From Cephalotus follicularis (lineage: Eukaryota; Streptophyta; Magnoliopsida; Oxalidales; Cephalotaceae), in NCBI GenBank assembly GCA_001972305.1, contig BDDD01001823.1:150099-214098 (forward strand): a stretch of DNA of 64,000 nucleotides, in the 5' to 3' direction. This document shows, piece by piece, positions 22,518 to 33,349 of the stretch. Within the stretch, counting starts at the first letter, position 1. Each line of letters starts with the position of its first letter. A program made the translations under genes and the position numbers. The notes under the pieces were generated by a model. The model was given only the letters and a program-made list of their open reading frames with translations. It did not search any database and was not told the DNA's origin.

Positions 22518-24327
22518 AAAGCGTCGACGCCATTGCTTTAGCTTCGACGCTTTGATATGGAGGTTAAGTGCGGACGCCTTCGATTAATCGTCGACGCTTT
22601 AAGAGTTAAGCGTTGATGCCTTCGATTAACCGTCGACACTTATGTCGTCCTCCATTTTTGTTTTGGACGGTGGTTTGTTTTTGGAAAGAGGATTTTTGCC
22701 ATTAATCTGATTGTCTTCTTCCATCTGTGATCGAACCCGTATTTGCATGAAAGGAAATGTCATTAAGCCACATGTTTTGCATTTGAAATCACACGTTTTT
22801 ACATCTTCGAAAACAAAATCACTGCATTATTTCAAAAACCATCACCTGCACATTTTGAAAACCAGAAAGGGCAGCCATTTTCTTCCACTGTTGTTCATCG
22901 TTTTTTGTCGTTCTTGGTATCATCTGAAGGTATATTCTGAACATAAGTTTTAGTTTTCACTATATACTACTGTTATTGATCATTAGATTGTGTAAACCTT
23001 GTTGATTAGTCATGAAAATTTCCTTAGAAATGCCATACCAGAAAACTGTTTTAAATTGTGTAAGGGCCAGAAAATATGTGTTAATAATCGTTATTGCTTC
23101 ATGCAACCTGTATATAAGTAAGTTTATGCAAAGAAATGTTATACTGGTAGTTTGCAACCGTGGAAGACATGTTTTACAAATTGCATACTACAGTTTTCTT
23201 TGATTATTTCTAAGGGGAACTGGATTTTTCAAACTGTTTTTATCGCCCAGATCGTCTTAAGCGTCGACTATTTTTCATTCCTATCGACGCTTATACCCTA
23301 ACTGTCGATGCTTTGGTTGTGTGTTATATGTAAGCGACGAAGCTTTCATAGCATTTTGTCATGCATACCGTCGACGCTTAGCTGTGTGTTGTCATGTTAC
23401 CGTCGACTCTTTAGTAGTGTTTTGCAATGCATTGCTTCGATGCTTTGTGCAACGCCTTGTGTTAACGTTTAGCCTAAAAGCGCCAATGCTTTGTATTAAA
23501 ATGTCGATGCTTTTGGACATATACGTTGATGTTTTGGTAGCTTGTGTTTTAACGTATGTTTAATTGTGTATTCAGTTTGGTTGATCTGCCTAGGTTTTGA
23601 TAATTTCTGTGGTGGAGGTTAGGGTATCCCAAGTGTGGTTTTGTTTCATTTTTGGTTTGTTTAGACTTGGGTAGCTAAGGTACGGATAGTTCCTTCCTTG
23701 TTATCTCCTTCGGCTTTTACTAAGATAAATTCAGTTTTTGCTTTTATAATGAAAGTATGGATGTTCGCTCCTTGATATATTCCAATGGATCTTTAATATT
23801 TTTATGAAATTGAATATTTCTGACTTTATTGATTCAACTGTGATTTGTGATCATCTCTTTTATTATGAAATTAAATGAGTTGCTTTTCGATTATGAAAAT
23901 ATGTGCAATATGAAATTCTATCATTTGATAATGATTTTTGGATATGGTCGGAAAACTTTATTATATGTGTTTTAAATTGATTTTTGAAATCAATAATTTT
24001 AAATGGTGAAGTATTGAGCTTTTGTACCCACCTATGGGGCGTACCATAGGCATGTCCTTTGGCACGGAGGCATAACACTTTCTGTGGCGGTGTGATTAGT
24101 CCATGACATCTCTCTGTGTTATGATATCCTATATGGAGGATTATGGATCCGTTATTTGTGATAAAGGTGTACGGATCGATCCTAGAAATATGTGATATGA
24201 TATCTTATGAAAATTGATTGTGTAGTGCCGTACACGTCATTTCTATTTCGCATATGGACGTCACGAATCCCTTGCTTATATGTGATCTGATATGTGATAT
24301 GTTATGATGCTCAATATGGAACTTTAT
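22518..24327 (+). repeat. Gy1 3' LTR, second piece
   Basis: It resumes after the AAAGC duplication with AAAGCGTCGACGCC. Type 2 palindromes occur at 22518-22640 and 23255-23535. It shares with NA1 the sentences TCCATTTTTGTTTTGGACGGTGG, CTTTGATTTTT-like AT-rich sequence and the hairpin CCTATGG..CCATAGG at 24031-24050. It is cut by Co1 at 24327, with TTTAT duplicated. Confidence 0.8.
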
Positions 24328-24484
24328 TTTTGGCCTTTGCCACCCCGTTAATTGTCTCAACATGTGTTATTTCGATGATTAACAAACATATAATACTTGT
24401 ATGCATAATTCTCTGAACTATCAATTCATGTACTCACTTGATTTTATGTCCAAAGTGTGCAAAAGGCTATTTCTGCAGATACAG

Positions 24485-25005
24485 GGCAATCCAATTGACT
24501 GCCTAAGTTGGGCAGCCGACTGACATGGTTGAGTAGTCGACTATTTTGATTAAACAACCGACTGGTTCTTGAAGGAGCTCCAGGAACTACAGGTACACTT
24601 CATCCAGCCGACTGCCACAGGGGAGCAGTCGACTGCCAGGACAAGACAGTCGACTGCCAAGGAGGTCCAGTCGACTGCCAAGGGTGCAAAATTCAGGCAG
24701 TAGCTTTGAGAACTTCACAACACCTCATCCAACCGACTGAAGCAGGGCACCAGTCGACTGCCAGGGGTCACCAGTCGACTGCCAACATTTCCAGCCGACT
24801 GTCACCAATTGTGCAACATATGGCAGTAGGTTTTAGAAAGTCCAATTTACCTCAACCAGCCGACTAGAACAGAGCACCAGTCGACTGCCAAGATCCACCA
24901 GCCGACTGCCCAGAGGAAGCAGTCGACTGCCCTTCACCAACGGCTATATTTGAAATACGAGCCACAATTCCAGCTGATTGCCCAAGAAATCCAGCCGACT
25001 GGATG
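24485..25005 (+). repeat. Type 1 palindrome cluster in Co1 5' LTR
   Basis: About a dozen exact CAGYCGACTG copies plus variants, many followed by CCA (CAGTCGACTGCCAAGG). The same decamer and the same CCAAGGAGG tail are found in the gypsy LTR-d. The cluster ends about 45 bases before the TATA-like box. Confidence 0.9.
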
Positions 25006-25045
25006 GTAACAGAACTTTAAAAAATAGATCCGTTGGAAGCACAAG

Positions 25046-25055
25046 TATATAAGCC
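25046..25055 (+). promoter_or_regulatory. Probable TATA box of Co1 LTR
   Basis: GTATATAAGC lies at about 25046-25055, downstream of the palindrome cluster and about 550 bases before the LTR end. An equal sequence is in the 3' LTR near 32060. Inferred from sequence only. Confidence 0.55.
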
Positions 25056-25601
25056 AAAATGGAGCTTTTGCACAAGACATCAAGCATTCAAGTTGAAAAT
25101 ACATTCAAGGCAGATCAAGCTAACTTCTAAGCTTCCAAAACACCATAAGAGATCATATCAAAGCAATCCCACACATTACAAAGCCTTTATATTTTACATT
25201 TTTTATCACTAAGAGCTTTGTGAGATTTGAGCCAAATTGTAAACAAATTCGTTGTGAATTTGCAAATCATTCAAACATTTTCATTCACTTATAAACAATA
25301 GAGGTTGTCTCTTGTATTACTCGAAGGGAGCAAACTTGTATTCGCTTGGTTGGAGCGGAAGTCGTTGAAGCTCGGTTGGAGTTTCAAGCCCGGATTGGGG
25401 TATACTAGTGAAATACTCAAGGGGAGGCCTTGGGGAGTGGACGTAGGCGGTTTGCCGAACCACTCAATATTTGTTTGCAAACTCTCTCAACCCTACACTC
25501 TATAAATTTTCGCAATTGTGTGATTGTGTTTGATTTGTTTCTAGGAATATTGCTAGTTAATTTTATAAGTCTATTCACCCCCCCTCTAGACTTCCTACAA
25601 T

Positions 25602-25613
25602 TGGTATCAGAGC
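25602..25613 (+). other. Co1 primer binding site (initiator tRNA-Met)
   Basis: TGGTATCAGAGC begins three bases after the LTR end at 25599 and is a perfect 12-base complement to the plant initiator tRNA-Met 3' end. Confidence 0.9.
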
Positions 25614-25656
25614 TTGTGTGCTCATTTTTAAAGATTAACATCTTGAGTTAAAGATC

Positions 25657-27400
25657 ATGGCATCCACTACCATGAATACCCAAACTAGAAACCATGGCGA
25701 TGTCTCGGAATTTAAGGTACCATTCTTTAGTGGTGACGATTTTCCCTATTGGAAAAGTCATATGGAAATTTACCTTAAGTCTAGAGACTTTAAGAATTGG
25801 CTTAGTGTCAAAAATGGTCCTCACATCCCTATGAGAATCAATGATAAAAATGAACTCGTTGCTAAAACGGAAGATGAATGGGATGATGATGATTTTAAGA
25901 AATTGACCATAGATAACAAGGCACTAAACATTTTACTTGTATCTTTAGATAAGGCTGAATATAATCTTGTTAGGAGATGCACCTCTGCACATGAAGTGTG
26001 GAAATTGCTCATCCTTACCCATGAAGGTACCGAGCAAGTAAAAAATGTCAAACTTGCTTTGTTAAATAGAGATTATGAACTATTTAAAATGCAACCAAAC
26101 GAATCTATCAAGAATTTATATAATCGTTTGCTTGATATTACTAATGCTCTACTTGGCCTTGGCAAGGTGTTTGGAAAAGATGAACTTGTTAGGAAATTGC
26201 TCGGATGCCTTAATGATGAGTGGAAACCCAAGGTCACGGCAATTGAAGAGTCAAAGGATCTAAAGGTCATGGAGATTGAAGAACTACTTGGCTCCCTCAT
26301 GACTCATGAGGTTAAATTAAACAAAAAATCCGCCAACCTTGTGGAGAAAAAGCCACAAGAAGAAAGAAGGAAGGACATTGCTCTCAAAAGCACTCATAAA
26401 GAAGAAATCTCAAGTGAGGAGGAGCTAGAAGAAGAAGACTATGTTCTCTTTGCGAAACGATTCACAAAATTCGCAAGGATGAATAAAGTTAGAAGATTTC
26501 AAAAGAAGAACCTCAACAAGGGAGAGGGAAGCAAAATGGATCCTCCCACATGCTTTGAATGCAACAAACCGGGACACATCAAGGTGGATTGTCCTCAATT
26601 AAAGAAGAAGAAGCTCTTCAAGAAGAAAGCTCTCAAAGCATGGCACCTAAGTGATGATGAATCTTCCGATGATGAAGTCACCGATCAAGTTGCAAACCTT
26701 TGCTTCATGGCATTGAGTGACGATGAGGAAAGCGACAATGAGGTAGATGATTCCTATACTTTTGGTGAATTACAGTTTGCCTTTGATGAATTACTTGTAG
26801 AATTTAAAAAGAAATGCTCTCAATGTTCATCACTAAAGAAAAATATGACTAATATTGAAAAAGAAAAGGATTTACTAGTAATTGAAAATTAGCATTTAAA
26901 AAATGATATAGGTATCTTGGAACATGAACTTGCTAAAAAGGTTAATCATGTAGTCAAACCTACTTCATGTAATAACATTGCTCTAGAGAAGGAAGTAGAA
27001 TCCCTCAAAGAAAGGAATGTGAACCTAGAAAAATCCTTTAGCAAATTCACACTAGGTACCAAGAAATTAGAGGAAATGCTAGCTAGTCAAAGATCGTACC
27101 TAGATAAAACTGGTATAGGCTATGCTCCCTTAGAGGTTAAGGCTAAATTAAAGAACACTAAAACAAGACCTGATTGTACATATTGCCATAAGGTAGGACA
27201 TGTTATGAATAAATGTTTTAAAAGGATTGCTAATCTTCATTCTCATACTAGACCTTCTCCTAATGCTATCACACTCAGACAAGTTTGGGTTCCAAAAGGA
27301 ACAATAAAACAAACATGTAACATTAAAGGACTCAATAAACAATGGGTACCAAGATCAAAATCAATTGACGTTTTTGTAGGGGGAACAATGTTTGCGAGCA
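25657..27400 (+). pseudogene. Co1 gag region
   Basis: Begins MASTTMNTQTRNHGDV and then VPFFSGDDFPYWKSHMEIYL, the copia gag opening. Next is a UBN2-type capsid core (LVRRCTSAHEVWKLLILTHE, NLYNRLLDITNALLGLG, VRKLLGCLNDEWKPKVTAI). A first CCHC knuckle, CFECNKPGHIKVDC, is at 26551-26592 after a lysine-rich stretch, then an acidic segment. A coiled-coil-like region (about 26917-27110) and a second knuckle, CTYCHKVGHVMNKC, at about 27175-27216 follow. Two knuckles and a long spacer fit Sirevirus-like gag. Fossil. Confidence 0.85.
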
Positions 27401-28900
27401 AACCACAAGGAGGAAGAACCTTGGTACGTGGATAGCGGGTGCTCAAAGCACATGACCGGTGACAAAAGCCTATTCATTGATCTTAAAGAAGTTGATGGAG
27501 GAAAGCTCACCTTTGGAGATAACAACAAAGCCAAAATTGTTGGCATTGCCTCTATAGGTAACAAATTCAATACTTTGATTGAAATTGTTTCTTATGCTGT
27601 AGGCCTTAAGCATAATTTTCTTAGTGTTAGCCAATTGTGTGATAAAGGATATAAGATTAACTTTGAATCCTCTTTTTGTCACATAATTGACATCAGCACC
27701 AATTATGTAAAGTTTGTTGGTCATAGGCAAGGAAATGTGCATGTTGTTTATTTAAAGGAAATGATTTCCAAAGATGTGTGCTTTAATGCTAATACAAATG
27801 ATAAATGGCTTTGGCATAAAAGGTTAGGCCATGCTAGCATGGATGTTCTTGCTAAACTTTCTAGAAAATATTTAGTCATTGGTTTGCCTAAAATGAAATT
27901 TGAAAATGATAAACTATGTGATGCTTGTGCACAAGGAAAACAAACAAGAACTTCCTTTAAAGCCAAAAATGTTGTTTCTACCACTAGAATTTGACAACTC
28001 TTACACATTGACTTGTTTGGACCAACAAGAACTCTAAGCATTGGTGGAAAACAATATGGCCTAGTTATTGTAGATGATTATTCTAGATTTACTTGGGTTA
28101 TTTTCTTAGATTTAAAGAGTGATGCTTTAGATTCCTTCGTTAAATTTGGTCGACATATTCAAAATGAAAAGAGTCTATCTATTATAAGCATTCGTAGTGA
28201 TCACGGTAAAGAATTTGAAAACCTTGGTTTTGAAAATTTTTGTGATGAACTTGGTATTCACCATAACTTCTCGGCTCCTAGAACTCCTCAACAAAATGGT
28301 GTTGTTGAAAGAAGGAATACAACTCTAGAAGAAATGGGGAGAACCATGCTTTGTGAAAACAATTTGCTAAAATACCTTTGGGTCAAAGCCGTGAACACCG
28401 TGTGCTATATAATAAATAGAGTAATGATTCGGTCGATTTTAAAGAAAACCCCATATGAACTTTTTAATGATAGAAAACCAAATGTTAGTCATTTGAGACC
28501 TTTTGGTTGTAAAGTTTTTATTTTAAACAATGGGAAAGATAATCTTGAAAAATTCGATGCCAAGAGTGATGAAGGAATTTTTCTAGGCTACTCTTTAAAC
28601 TCTAAAGCTTATAAAGTTTTCAATAAAAGAACTCTTATTATTGAAGAATCTATTCATGTTTTATTTGAAGAGTCTAATAGTGCTCCGAGAAAGGGAGATA
28701 TTGTTGATGATGTAGGTATATTGGAGCAAATGGAAGGCTTGGACATCTCCAAAGAAGATGTTGAAATTGACAAGATTGAAGAAGAAGGTGCACATGAAGA
28801 GGAAATCCAACAAACTCAAGTCACCAAGGAACCCGTAGCAAGAAGAGAAAGAGAGTATGTAAAAGACAAAGAGGTAATAGGTAATCATACCGAAAGGGTA
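27401..28900 (+). pseudogene. Co1 protease and integrase region
   Basis: WYVDSGCSKHMTGD at about 27424 gives the protease D-S-G. The gag-pre-integrase zinc region has WHKRLGHASMD and CDACAQGKQTRTSF. The integrase core has HIDLFGPTRTLSIGG, IRSDHGKEFENLGF and PRTPQQNGVVERRN, supplying the D, D and E. The copia integrase C-terminal part (KTPYELFNDRKPNVSHLRPF, DAKSDEGIFLGYS, YKVFNKRT) is followed by an acidic linker. Integrase precedes reverse transcriptase, the hallmark order of Ty1/copia. Broken. Confidence 0.9.
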
Positions 28901-29260
28901 AGAACTCGTTCAACTCTTAGGGAGTATTGTGATAATGTAGCTTTCATTTCAAATGTTGAACCCAAAAATATTTTTGATGCTTTAAAAGATGATTGTTGGA
29001 TTGTGGCCATGCAAGAGGAACTAAACCAATTTGACAAAAGTAATGTTTGGTCCAATTTAAGTAAAAATCCTGTTCAATACTCTAAGTCTAAACACATTGA
29101 AATTAGGCATCATTTTCTTAGAGATAATGTTGAAAAAGGAGATATTTTTCTTGAATATATTGACACTTTAAATCAAGTTGCAGATATTTGTACAAAGACT
29201 TTGGACAATGAGAGGTTCTACACATTACGAAGGGAGCTAGGTATGCAAAATCCCTCTTGA
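28901..29260 (+). pseudogene. Co1 pol C-terminal remnant (reverse transcriptase edge and RNase H tail)
   Basis: WIVAMQEELNQFDKSNVW is the start of a copia reverse transcriptase. KHIEIRHHFLRDNVEKGDI and DTLNQVADICTKTLDNERFY are the typical end of copia RNase H. The polymerase core motifs (YxDD region) are not recognised in this copy, so the element could not have copied itself alone. Fossil. Confidence 0.8.
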
Positions 29261-29478
29261 ATCTCTTTTTATGCACATTTGTAATGTTTTGCTAAGTGTT
29301 CTGTGAATTGGTATGAAAAATGTTTTTCAAAATTCATCAAGCATTAAACATTGAGTTTTTAACTCAATTACATCAAATTGCTCATGTACCTAAGTTACTA
29401 TTAGTCCATAATAGCTAACTAAAGGTTTGCAAATCAAAGGGATGGTCAATTTTCTGCACTTTTCAAATTTTGCAGAAA

Positions 29479-29536
29479 CCAGCCGACTGGACTCATTGTC
29501 CAGTCGACTGGCCAATAGATCCCAGTCGACTGGAGG
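29479..29536 (+). repeat. Internal type 1 palindrome triplet upstream of the Co1 extra ORF
   Basis: CAGCCGACTGG, CAGTCGACTGG and CAGTCGACTGG lie within about 55 bases, in the non-coding gap between pol and the extra ORF. This is the only type 1 cluster found outside an LTR. Confidence 0.85.
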
Positions 29537-29559
29537 CACGGGAATCAGGTTTTAAAAAC

Positions 29560-29649
29560 CCGATTTCCCCTCTTTTTCTTTACTCCCTCCTAATCTAAAA
29601 CAGCCCTAAAACCCTAACTCTCCCTAAAATCAACCTGCATTTGATCCAA
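29560..29649 (+). promoter_or_regulatory. Possible internal promoter/leader of the Co1 extra ORF
   Basis: TTTTAAAAACCC near 29562 and a C/T-rich stretch are followed by AAACCCTAA at 29609-29617. AAACCCTAA is the plant telo-box found in 5' regions of many translation-related genes. The ORF start ATG is at 29650. Together with the palindrome triplet this suggests a separate transcript, but there is no direct proof. Confidence 0.35.
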
Positions 29650-30630
29650 ATGGCTTCAAAGAGACGAAAGAGCGTAGCAACAAGGCAACCACGGGCATCT
29701 CAAGGCATAATTGACTACGACAATGAACTTTTCCTCTCCAAGGAGAAAGAAAATAGGTATCACTCCGTCATTAACTTTGTCAAATTACACAATGAAAAAT
29801 GGCTTGCTAGTGATATTTTAGTTAGTAATATTGCAATTATTAAGTCTTGGTTAGAGGGAATGGGATGGTTTGATTATTTATGCTCATCACACACCATATA
29901 CCCTAGGCCTCTCAAACTCTTTTATGCCAATCTTGATAATTCTACAACCTGTGTAGCCAATTCCTTTATCTTAGGTAATCCGGTGTCCATAACTCCCGAG
30001 CTCATTGCCGAAACCCTAGGTATTACCAATTCCGGTATTACACACTTTAATGATGTTGAGAAATTGGAAGAAATTGGCATTTGCTTGGAACGCCCTGACT
30101 TTAACCCAATCATGACCGTAACTAGTAGCCATTTACCTATAGCCAACCGCATTCTTCTATTGCTTGTCACAAACACACTATTACCTAGAGAAGGCTCGCA
30201 CACTCTTCCTTCCGAGCGAGACCTTAAATTCGTTGCGTGCATAAAAAATGGCACCCTTGTGAACCTTCCCTATCTCATTATTAATCACATGTTGTCTAGA
30301 CCCAACCACATTCCTTACCCAATGCTCATAAGTAGGATCCTAGCATCCCTTAATTTAGAAATACCCGATGATGAGCATACGGTTAAACCATCCCATAAGC
30401 AACTAATAAACAAAGTCGTGCTTAGAAATTGCAATATTAGATTTGAGGATGGTATGTGGGTGAAGCAACAGGCTGGGGGAAGAGAACAAGTGAGGGAACC
30501 GGCTAATGTGAGAGCTGGCATTGATGGGGATGATGAGGAAGAAGAGGATGATGATGCTCAACAGTTTGAGATGAGATCAAATGTTGGAGCGAGCAGCAGC
30601 AGCAGCAGACCTACTCTGGAGTCTCTTTAG
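29650..30630 (+). CDS. Extra ORF of Co1 in env-like position; resembles the 'putative plant transposon protein' domain
   Basis: The frame encodes 326 residues from ATG at 29650. It starts with a basic segment (MASKRRKSVATRQPRAS) and continues with a globular part: YHSVINFVKLHNEKWLASD, WLEGMGWFDYL, YPRPLKLFYANL, SFILGNPVSITPELIAETLGI, LPSERDLKFVACIKNG and PYLIINHMLSRPNHIPYPML. It ends in an acidic and serine-rich tail. Order and wording resemble a plant-specific domain annotated as putative plant transposon protein, frequent in legume and other eudicot genomes. I see no signal peptide or transmembrane segment, so it is not a convincing envelope. In Sireviruses an extra ORF lies here. Function unknown; DNA or RNA binding through the basic start is only a guess. 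Confidence 0.7.
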   Translation: MASKRRKSVATRQPRASQGIIDYDNELFLSKEKENRYHSVINFVKLHNEKWLASDILVSNIAIIKSWLEGMGWFDYLCSSHTIYPRPLKLFYANLDNSTTCVANSFILGNPVSITPELIAETLGITNSGITHFNDVEKLEEIGICLERPDFNPIMTVTSSHLPIANRILLLLVTNTLLPREGSHTLPSERDLKFVACIKNGTLVNLPYLIINHMLSRPNHIPYPMLISRILASLNLEIPDDEHTVKPSHKQLINKVVLRNCNIRFEDGMWVKQQAGGREQVREPANVRAGIDGDDEEEEDDDAQQFEMRSNVGASSSSSRPTLESL

Positions 30631-31341
30631 GCTAGGATGGATTTGGCTCAAGCAGACATTGATTATCTTAGAGGAAGAGTGGACCAAATCTATGAAGGTC
30701 AAGACACTCTTATCCAGATGTTCCAAAATGCTTTTCGTCAAAATCCTCCTCCCGGATCATCATGAGCGACATTGCTGCATTTCATGTTTTTAATTGTATT
30801 TTGAATTATTTAAGTTGTTTATGAAATGTTTTTATTGCAAGAGACAATTGAAGTTGGTTGTGAGATGTTTTATTGCAAAAGACAAATTGAAGTTGGTTTA
30901 TGTAATTGCCACTTTTTGGTTATTGATAGTGTGTTTAGCTCTTATGTGTTATTTGTTACTCATCTCTTTCGTTTAATCCAAAATGTATGCATATCTTGAT
31001 GGGGAGCTCGTCAATCACATGCTTTGATTGAGGGGGAGCTTCCGTTTAACTTTTTGTTGTTTGACAAAACAGGGGAGAGATGTTTTGCATAAGTTGCATA
31101 AATGTTTTGCATTTTGAAAATGGTATGTTGAAGTTGCATTTGTAAATGCTATATTTTGTTGAAAATGGATATTCATTGAAAATCAAGTGATGTGCAAGTG
31201 TATTGTGATATGTATTATGCTATCACATGCAATGGTTATGACAGAGGTGATAATATTGAACTTTGGAGGTTAAAAGTGTTGTGTTTGTAAAAAATTATGC
31301 AAAAATCTGTATGCTTTGTCAATCGTCAAAAAGGGGGAGAT
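30631..31341 (+). other. Co1 3' non-coding region and polypurine tract
   Basis: Downstream of the extra ORF lies AT-rich sequence with the motif GATGGGGAGCTCGTCAATCAC (about 30999) and, at 31328-31341, the polypurine tract AAAAAGGGGGAGAT. The early part still reads as a helical segment (DLAQADIDYLRGRVDQIYEG) related to the ORF. No other gene is seen. Confidence 0.6.
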
Positions 31342-32613
31342 TGTTGGCCTTTGCCACCCCGTTAATTGTCTCAACATGTGTTATTTCAATGATTAACAAA
31401 CATATAATACTTGTATGTATAATTCTCTGAACTATCAATTCATATACTCACTTGATTTTATGTCCAAAGTGTGCAAAACGCTATTTCTGCAGATACAGGG
31501 CAATCCAACCGACTGCCTAGGTTGGGCAGCCGACTGCAATGGTTGAGTAGTCGACTGTTTTGATTAAATAGCCTACTGGTTCTTGAAGGAGCTCCAGGAA
31601 CTGCAGGTACACTTCATCCAGCCGACTGCCACAGGGGAGCAGTCGACTGCCAGGACAAGACAGCCGACTGCCAAGGAGGTCCAGTCGACTGGCAAGGGTC
31701 CAAAATTCAGGCAGTAGCTTTTGGAACTTCACAACACCTCATCCAGCCGACTGAAGCAGGGCACCAGTCGATTTCCAGGGGTCACCAGTCGACTGCCAAC
31801 ATTTCTAGCCGACTGTCACCAATTGTGCAACATTTGGCAGTAGGTTTTCGAAAGTCCAATTTACCTCAACCAGCCGACTGGAACAGAGCACCAGCCGATT
31901 GCCAAGCTCTACCAGACGACTGCCCAGAGGAAGCAGCAGACTGCCCTTCACCAACGGCTATATTTGAAATACGCGCCATCAATTCCAGCTGACTGCCCAA
32001 GAAATCCAGCCGACTGGATTGTAACAGAACTTTAAAAAATAGATCCGCTGGAAGCACAAGTATATAAGCCAAAATGGTGCTTTTGCACAAGGCATCAAGC
32101 ATTCAAGTTGAAAATACATTCAAGTCACATCAAGCTAACTTCTAAGCTTCCAAAACACCATAAGAGATCATATCAAAGCAATCCCACACATTACAAAGCC
32201 TTTATATTTTACATTTTCTATCACTAAGAGCTTTGTGAGATTTGAGCCAAATTGTAAACAAATTCGTTGTGAATTTGTAAATCATTCAAACATTTTCATT
32301 CACTTATAAACAAGAGATGTTGTCTCTTGTATTGCTCGGAGGGAGCAAACTTGTATTCGCTTGGTTGGAGCGAAAGTCGTTGAAGCTCGGTTGGAGTTTC
32401 AAGCCCGGATTGGGGCATACTAGTGAAATACTCAAGGGGAGGCCTTGGGGAGTGGACGTAGGCGGTTTGCCGAACCACTATATATTTGTTTGCAAACTCT
32501 CTCAACCCTACACTCTTTAAATTTCCGCAATTGTGTGATTGTGTTTGATTTATTTCTAGGAATATTGCTAGTTAATTTTATAAGTCTATTCACCCCCCTC
32601 TAGACTTCCTACA
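31342..32613 (+). repeat. Co1 3' LTR
   Basis: Same length as the 5' LTR (1272 bp), from TGTTGGCCTTTGCC to CTAGACTTCCTACA. Its palindrome cluster is at 31505-32015, and a TATATAAGCC box is near 32060. Followed by TTTAT, the target duplication. Confidence 0.9.
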
Positions 32614-33017
32614 TTTATGTTTTGAAATGTATGCTTAATGTTTTGAAAGTTATGGATTTGGTTTATACGAAAATTTCTGAGGTAATTTATCAAAGAATGT
32701 TTAAACTGATTATTGCTTAAGATTTCTATCTTTGAGTTTATATTGAAATCTTAATGTCTTTTAAACTTATCTTTTACGGCTTTTATTTTCTATATCTGTA
32801 CTGTGGTTTTCTCAGCTACGTTTTTGTTTCCATGCGGCAGGTTATCAGGAGCCTCCGGGACATGGGAATGTGTGAGAGAGATGTCACCATTGTTGGAGGA
32901 TCACTTAGGGGTTTGGTCCTATTGTGTTTCTGCTGTTTTATGGTCATGATTAGGCCAATTTTATAAACAATATTTTGGTTTCGAATTATGTTATGACTTT
33001 TTGTCAGTCGTTTTGTT
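32614..33017 (+). repeat. Gy1 3' LTR, third piece
   Basis: Continues from TTTAT after Co1. It carries the landmark CTATATCTGTACTGTGG..CTCAGCTACGTTTTTGTTTCCATGCGGC near 32791, which corresponds to NA1 at 36525 and Gy3 at 11627. Resemblance ends near 33017 before the usual GGGTGTTACA end, where inverted LTR sequence begins. Confidence 0.7.
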
Positions 33018-33345
33018 AACATATCTGAATTCATTTCAATAAAATTAGAGGACAAAAATTAAGAATTAAGTTTCCACACATATTCATCAAAATAAAACAA
33101 CGTCGATTTAGATGAAACCGAAGGATGATGACGAAAAACGAAGAAATCCGCACATTTTCACAATCAGAAATCAACTCATTTTAATTTTCACAATAAAAGA
33201 GTTGATCATACAAAATTTTTGTAAACAGATCATAACTAAATTTGTAAAGTTAGAAATAATTTATTTCACAAAAATATTAAAGCTGCCTTTAATTCTAAAA
33301 CATAAAAAAATCCGTAGCATAACGAAATTCATAACCTTTATGTCC
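33018..33345 (-). repeat. Inverted LTR piece of NA1 type
   Basis: Read on minus, it gives TTATGAATTTCGTTATGCTAC, AATATTTTTGTGAAAT, GATCTGTTTAC, TCATCTCTTTTATTGTGAAAA and, at the other end, TTAATTTTTGTCCTCT and GAAATGAATTC. These match NA1 LTR on plus at about 34615-34760 and 35630-35665. The piece therefore folds back on the LTR just to its right. It shows no coding capacity; the small plus-strand frame inside it is incidental. Confidence 0.75.
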
Positions 33346-33349
33346 TAAG

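Larger units (their letters stand above)
24328..25599 (+). repeat. Co1 5' LTR
   Basis: It begins TTTTGGCCTTTGCCACCCC (the sister copy has TGTTGGCC) and ends CTAGACTTCCTACA. The promoter-like segment near 25045-25060 (ACAAGTATATAAGCC) follows a type 1 palindrome cluster at 24485-25005. TATATAAG at about 25048 is a good TATA candidate, which puts the palindromes in U3. Confidence 0.9.
24328..32613 (+). mobile_element. Co1: Sirevirus-like Ty1/copia element with an extra 3' ORF
   Basis: LTRs of 1272 bp each (24328-25599 and 31342-32613) are flanked by TTTAT (24323-24327 and 32614-32618). The interior has an initiator tRNA-Met primer site, gag with two CCHC knuckles, protease, integrase, an RNase H tail, an extra ORF before the 3' LTR, and polypurine tract AAAAAGGGGGAGAT. 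That tract followed by TGTTGG, and the extra ORF, point to the Sirevirus lineage. A reverse transcriptase core was not recognised. Broken, with about four breaks. LTR divergence by eye is about 4 percent. Confidence 0.85.

Noticed and set aside
30794-30976. Short hydrophobic frame downstream of the Co1 extra ORF, candidate membrane peptide
   Set aside because: Sixty residues in AT-rich 3' non-coding sequence; hydrophobicity follows from T-rich composition.
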